Shown: positions 60,528 through 64,000 of the stretch, in pieces
How positions within the stretch are numbered: the first letter of the stretch is position 1
Layout of the letters: every line of letters starts with the position of its first letter
NCBI RefSeq assembly: GCF_013337285.1
Contig: NZ_SUPW01000008.1
Location: 124,001 to 188,000, forward strand
Length of the DNA stretch: 64,000 nt
Source: Agrobacterium tumefaciens
GTDB taxonomy: Bacteria > Pseudomonadota > Alphaproteobacteria > Rhizobiales > Rhizobiaceae
Direction of reading: 5' to 3'
Notes under the pieces: generated by a model
What the model was told of the DNA's origin: nothing
The model's input: only the letters and a program-made list of their open reading frames with translations
The model's database searches: none
Translations under genes and position numbers: made by a program

Positions 60528-61787
60528 ATGAAAAAACTGGTAACAGCAGCAATCTTCACCGCCCTGATGACCGGAACGGCGCTGGCGGACACGACCTTGA
60601 AACTGGTCGAGGTCATCACCAGCCCGGAGCGGACGGAAACGCTGAAAGGCATCGTCTCGAAATTCGAGGCCGCCAATCCCGGCACCAAGGTGGAAATCAT
60701 CTCCCTGCCGTGGAGCGAGGCCTTCCAGAAATTTGCCACCATGGTCTCGGCCGGCGATGTGCCTGATGTGATGGAAATGCCCGACACCTGGCTGTCGCTT
60801 TATGCCAATAACGGCATGCTGGAGAGCCTCGAGCCCTATCTTGCCAAGTGGGAATACACCAAGGGCCTGAGCGAGCGCACGCTGGAACTTGGCCGCGATG
60901 TGAAGAACACCGCCTATATGCTGCCCTACGGCTTCTACCTGCGCGCCATGTTCTACAACAAGAAACTGCTGGAACAGGCCGGCGTGAAGGAACCGCCGAA
61001 GACGCTCGAGGAATTCGCCGATGCGTCCAAGAAGGTCGCAGCCCTTCCCGGCAAATCTGGCTACTGCCTGCGCGGCGGCCCGGGTGGGCTTAACGGCTGG
61101 GTCATGTTCGGCGCATCCATGGCCGGTTCGAACGAGTTCTTCACCAAGGACGGCACCTCCACCTTCGACAGCCCCGGCTGGGTGAAGGGCCTGACCTATG
61201 TGATCGATCTCTACAAGAACGGTTACGCGCCGAAGGACAGCGTCAACTGGGGCTTCAACGAGATCGTCGCCGGCTTTTATTCCGGCACCTGCGCCTTCCT
61301 CGATCAGGACCCGGATGCGCTGATCGCCATTGCCCAGCGCATGAAGCCGGAAGATTTCGGCGTCATGACCATGCCGAAGGGACCTGACGGCAAGACCTTC
61401 CCGACGATCGGCTTTGCAGGCTGGTCGATCATGTCCGCATCCGCCAACAAGGATCTCTCCTGGAAATTGGTGGAGACGCTTGAAGGGCCGGAAGGCAATA
61501 TCGAGTGGAACAAGAAGACGGGCGCGCTGCCGGTGCACAAGTCGGCGGAAAAAGACCCCTTCTATGCCAGCGAGCAGTTCAAGGGCTGGTTCGACGAGCT
61601 TGCCGACAAGAACGCCGTGCCGACGAAAATGCCGACTTATCTTGAGGAATTCGCCTTCTTCAAGGATTCGCTTGTGATCAAGACATCGCAGGAAGCGCTG
61701 CTCGGCGATATCACGCCGGAAGACCTCGCCAAGCAATGGGCTGATTACATGACCAAGGCGCAGCAGAAGTTCCTCGCCGCGAAGTAA
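60528..61787 (+). CDS. Carbohydrate ABC transporter substrate-binding protein (family 1)
   Basis: 419 aa; AGGGGAGAA precedes the ATG. Signal peptide LVTAAIFTALMTGTALA, then LKLVEVITSPERTETLKGIVSKFEAANPGTKVEIISLPW in parts, the normal start of a CUT1 (MalE/UgpB-type) protein. ML-PYGFYLRAMFYNKKLLEQAG is the hinge region signature. First transport gene of the operon; the longest spacer (149 nt) follows it. Ligand may be a sugar, oligosaccharide or glycoconjugate. Confidence 0.93.
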   Translation: MKKLVTAAIFTALMTGTALADTTLKLVEVITSPERTETLKGIVSKFEAANPGTKVEIISLPWSEAFQKFATMVSAGDVPDVMEMPDTWLSLYANNGMLESLEPYLAKWEYTKGLSERTLELGRDVKNTAYMLPYGFYLRAMFYNKKLLEQAGVKEPPKTLEEFADASKKVAALPGKSGYCLRGGPGGLNGWVMFGASMAGSNEFFTKDGTSTFDSPGWVKGLTYVIDLYKNGYAPKDSVNWGFNEIVAGFYSGTCAFLDQDPDALIAIAQRMKPEDFGVMTMPKGPDGKTFPTIGFAGWSIMSASANKDLSWKLVETLEGPEGNIEWNKKTGALPVHKSAEKDPFYASEQFKGWFDELADKNAVPTKMPTYLEEFAFFKDSLVIKTSQEALLGDITPEDLAKQWADYMTKAQQKFLAAK

Positions 61788-61936
61788 CGACACGCGCCAG
61801 CCGTGCGGGCGCAAATGCCCGTGCGGCGGGTCTTGCCGGCCTTTGCTGCTACAGGCCTTTTCTTGAAATTTTCGGATCGGTGGGCCGAGAGGCTGGAGAA
61901 CCCGTCCGTTCCGTCGTCCGATCAGGGAGCGATACA
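61788..61936 (+). other. Intercistronic spacer with small hairpin after the binding-protein gene
   Basis: 149 bases between binding protein and first permease, with CGGGC-gcaaat-GCCCG at 61806-61821. Spacers of this kind often stabilise the abundant binding-protein transcript; that role is inference. Confidence 0.3.
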
Positions 61937-62881
61937 ATGTCCTATGCCCATGGCGCCGGGCCGGTGGCCGCGCGCAAACCGGCTGGCAAACCGGCGATGC
62001 GAAGGTTTGCCGACTGGGCCGAACCCTGGCTCTACAGCGCGCCCGTGCTGGTGCTCATCGTCGCTGTCATGCTGGTGCCGCTGGTGCTTGGCCTCTCCTA
62101 TGCGTTTCGCGACGTGCAGCTGCTCAATCCGTTTTCCGGTGGTTTCGTCGGCCTGAAACATCTGGAGGCGCTGTCGCAGGATGCGGCCTTTTACCGGGCG
62201 TTGAAAAATACGCTGTGGTGGACCGGAGCCTCGGTTTTCCTGCAATTCTTCTTCGGCCTCATTCTGGCGCTGCTGCTCGATAAACCCTTTGCGGGCAGGG
62301 GGTTGGCGCAGGCGCTGGTATTTCTGCCATGGGCGGTGCCGACATTCCTTGCCGGCCTCAACTGGGCCTGGCTGTTCAATCCGGTCATCGGACCGCTGCC
62401 GCACTGGATGGTCTCGCTCGGGCTGTTATCCGCACCCAACAATATTCTCGCCGATCCGCAGCTTGCCATGTGGGGGCCGATCATCGCCAATGTCTGGTGG
62501 GGCATTCCCTTCTTCGCCATCACCCTGCTTGCGGCATTGCAGGCCATTCCGCGCGATCTTTACGAGGCGGCGGAGATCGACGGGGCCAACCCGTTGCAGC
62601 GTTTCACCTCGATCACGCTGCCGTTTCTGGCGCCCACCATCGCCATCACCATCCTGCTGCGCACCGTCTGGATCGCCAACTTCGCCGATCTCATCATCGT
62701 CATGACCAATGGCGGACCGGCGGACCGCACCCAGATTGTCGCCAGCTATATCTTCACGCAGGCCTTCCGGCGTCTCGATTTCGGTTATGCCTCGGCCATC
62801 GCGCTGGTGCTGCTGGTCCTGCTTCTTGCCTATTCCATGCTGATCGTGCTGCTGCGCCAGCGCCTGATCGAGAAGGACTGA
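61937..62881 (+). CDS. Carbohydrate ABC transporter permease (MalF/UgpA type)
   Basis: 314 aa; ATG at 61937 with GGGAG eight bases upstream. Long polar N-terminus (1-30), six helices, beginning YSAPVLVLIVAVMLVPLVLGLSYAF. EAA loop LYEAAEIDGANPLQRFTSITLPFL, the CUT1 hallmark. The pair with the next gene forms the channel. 3 bases separate the stop from the next start. Confidence 0.94.
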   Translation: MSYAHGAGPVAARKPAGKPAMRRFADWAEPWLYSAPVLVLIVAVMLVPLVLGLSYAFRDVQLLNPFSGGFVGLKHLEALSQDAAFYRALKNTLWWTGASVFLQFFFGLILALLLDKPFAGRGLAQALVFLPWAVPTFLAGLNWAWLFNPVIGPLPHWMVSLGLLSAPNNILADPQLAMWGPIIANVWWGIPFFAITLLAALQAIPRDLYEAAEIDGANPLQRFTSITLPFLAPTIAITILLRTVWIANFADLIIVMTNGGPADRTQIVASYIFTQAFRRLDFGYASAIALVLLVLLLAYSMLIVLLRQRLIEKD

Positions 62882-62884
62882 CCG

Positions 62885-63715
62885 ATGACATCAAGGATAT
62901 TTCTCACCCTTGCCCATCGTCTGGCGATCCTTGCCTATATCGTCTTTGCGCTCTTCCCGCTGTTCTGGCTGCTCAAGGTTTCCGTCACGCCGAACGACCT
63001 GCTCTATAGCGAAGGTGTGCGGATGTGGCCGTCGCATGCGACGCTCGATCATTATCGTTATGTCATAGAAAACAGTGCCTTCCCGACGTTTTTTAAGAAC
63101 AGCGTCATCGTTGCCGGCTCCACGGCCCTTGCCGTTACGGTACTCTCCTCGCTTTCCGGTTACGCCCTGTCGCGGTTCCGCTTCAAGGGCAAATACTGGA
63201 TCGTGGCGTTAATGCTGATCACCCAGATGTTTCCGCTGGTCATGCTGGTCGCGCCGATCTTCAAGATGCTGTCGCCGCTCGGCCTCACCAACAGCCTCAC
63301 CGGTCTCGTCATCGTCTACACCGCCTTCAACGTTCCCTTTGCCACCTTCCTCATGCAGTCCTTCTTCGACGGCATTCCGAAGGATCTGGAGGAGGCGGCG
63401 ATGATCGACGGGGCAAGCCGGTTTACGGCGTTTCGCCAGATCATCCTGCCGCTGACTTTGCCGGGCATTGCCGCCACGCTTGGTTTCGTCTTCACCGCCG
63501 CGTGGAGCGAGCTTCTGTTTGCACTGATGCTGATTTCCGGCAACCAGAGCGCCACCTTCCCGGTTGGCCTTCTGACCTTCGTTTCGAAATTTTCCGTCGA
63601 TTTCGGGCAGATGATGGCGGCGGGCGTTCTGGCGCTCATTCCGGCCTGCCTCTTCTTCCTGCTCATTCAACGTTATCTCGTGCAGGGCCTGACGGCCGGC
63701 GCGGTGAAAGGATAA
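62885..63715 (+). CDS. Carbohydrate ABC transporter permease (MalG/UgpE type)
   Basis: 276 aa, six helices. Typical MalG-side features: start [28 protein letters not shown] in parts, [15 protein letters not shown], and EAA loop [24 protein letters not shown]. The ending [16 protein letters not shown] is almost invariant in this family. Four bases before the ATPase gene. Confidence 0.95.
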   Translation: MTSRIFLTLAHRLAILAYIVFALFPLFWLLKVSVTPNDLLYSEGVRMWPSHATLDHYRYVIENSAFPTFFKNSVIVAGSTALAVTVLSSLSGYALSRFRFKGKYWIVALMLITQMFPLVMLVAPIFKMLSPLGLTNSLTGLVIVYTAFNVPFATFLMQSFFDGIPKDLEEAAMIDGASRFTAFRQIILPLTLPGIAATLGFVFTAAWSELLFALMLISGNQSATFPVGLLTFVSKFSVDFGQMMAAGVLALIPACLFFLLIQRYLVQGLTAGAVKG

Positions 63716-63719
63716 TCCC

Positions 63720-64000
63720 ATGGCTTCCATCGAGCTGAAGAATGTCGGCAAGACCTATGGCGACCTCGCCGTGCTGCATGGCGTCGATCTTGATATCAGG
63801 GATGGCGAGTTCATCGTCCTCGTCGGCCCCTCCGGCTGCGGAAAATCGACGCTGCTGCGCATGATCGCCGGGCTTGAAGAGATAACATCCGGCGACCTGT
63901 CCATTGACGGTGAACGCGTCAATGATCGCCGGCCGAAGGATCGCGATATCGCCATGGTCTTCCAGTCCTATGCGCTCTATCCGCATATGAGCGTTGCCGA
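63720..64000 (+). CDS. Carbohydrate ABC transporter ATPase (MsmK/UgpC type), 5-prime part
   Basis: The first 93 codons only; the gene runs off the window. Start [25 protein letters not shown], Walker [10 protein letters not shown] around residue 37, and the Q-loop [15 protein letters not shown]. The remaining signature, Walker B and the C-terminal TOBE domain lie beyond base 64000. It energises the importer encoded just upstream. Confidence 0.93.
   Translation, partial: MASIELKNVGKTYGDLAVLHGVDLDIRDGEFIVLVGPSGCGKSTLLRMIAGLEEITSGDLSIDGERVNDRRPKDRDIAMVFQSYALYPHMSVA

Noticed and set aside
60111..61937. 608-codon open frame on the minus strand across the PLP enzyme and binding-protein genes
   Set aside because: Mirror of two well-supported genes and their spacer; composition is that of an antisense shadow (Arg/Gly/His rich).

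Overview
The window is GC-rich DNA from a Rhizobiaceae alphaproteobacterium, most likely the Agrobacterium tumefaciens group. The evidence: a GH1 enzyme almost superimposable on the Agrobacterium beta-glucosidase Abg; an RND pump followed by its TetR repressor in the order acrA-acrB-acrR; a LexA-type imuA-imuB-dnaE2 cassette behind the alphaproteobacterial box GAAC-N7-GAAC; and rhizobial palindromic intergenic elements. The gene content (transport, catabolism and regulation, with no ribosomal or core biosynthetic operons) fits a secondary or linear chromosome. I see no rRNA, tRNA, CRISPR array, prophage, transposase or plasmid replication gene.

Layout. 0-2 kb: sugar-acid dehydratase of the IlvD/EDD family, close to Caulobacter xylonate dehydratase. 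1.9-3.4 kb: small AraC / VOC / membrane-protein operon and a short conserved-looking gene. 3.5-9.7 kb: six-gene minus-strand operon, Opp/Dpp-type ABC importer plus class V aminotransferase. 10-14 kb: an FtsK/SpoIIIE motor without membrane domain, and an Ldh-family dehydrogenase. 14-20.2 kb: a GGDEF-EAL protein, a SAM methyltransferase resembling PhcB-type enzymes, ureidoglycine aminohydrolase, and a diguanylate cyclase with two tandem sensor domains. 20.2-25.8 kb: palindromic repeats, then acrABR behind a 28-bp operator. 25.9-29.6 kb: ribose-type sugar ABC importer with a 19-codon leader ORF. 29.6-33 kb: LysR gene, long structured leader, ornithine decarboxylase, acetyltransferase. 33.1-34.9 kb: MarR regulator and MFS transporter with three matching operators. 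35-38 kb: Abg, a repeat element, a nitroreductase. 38-41 kb: methionine importer metNIQ. 41-45.2 kb: CHASE4-like GGDEF-EAL protein, a small secreted protein, glycerate kinase and a DUF1304 protein. 45.4-50.9 kb: SOS mutasome imuA-imuB-dnaE2. 51-54 kb: methyltransferase, AraC regulator and divergent MFS exporter. 54-58.3 kb: COG0523 zinc chaperone divergent from a zinc importer, with three Zur-like boxes between them. 58.6-64 kb: GntR regulator, PLP lyase-like enzyme and a carbohydrate ABC importer running off the window end.

Several units carry their control sites in view: MarR, AcrR-like, LexA, Zur-like and CtrA-like boxes. Three separate c-di-GMP proteins lie within 29 kb. Nothing here is clearly a wholly new system. 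The best leads are the sugar-ABC operon with a C-S-lyase-type enzyme, the zinc regulon with a His-tailed ATPase, the ornithine decarboxylase leader, the PhcB-like methyltransferase next to a CtrA-like box, and the in-frame leader peptide before the ribose-type ATPase gene.
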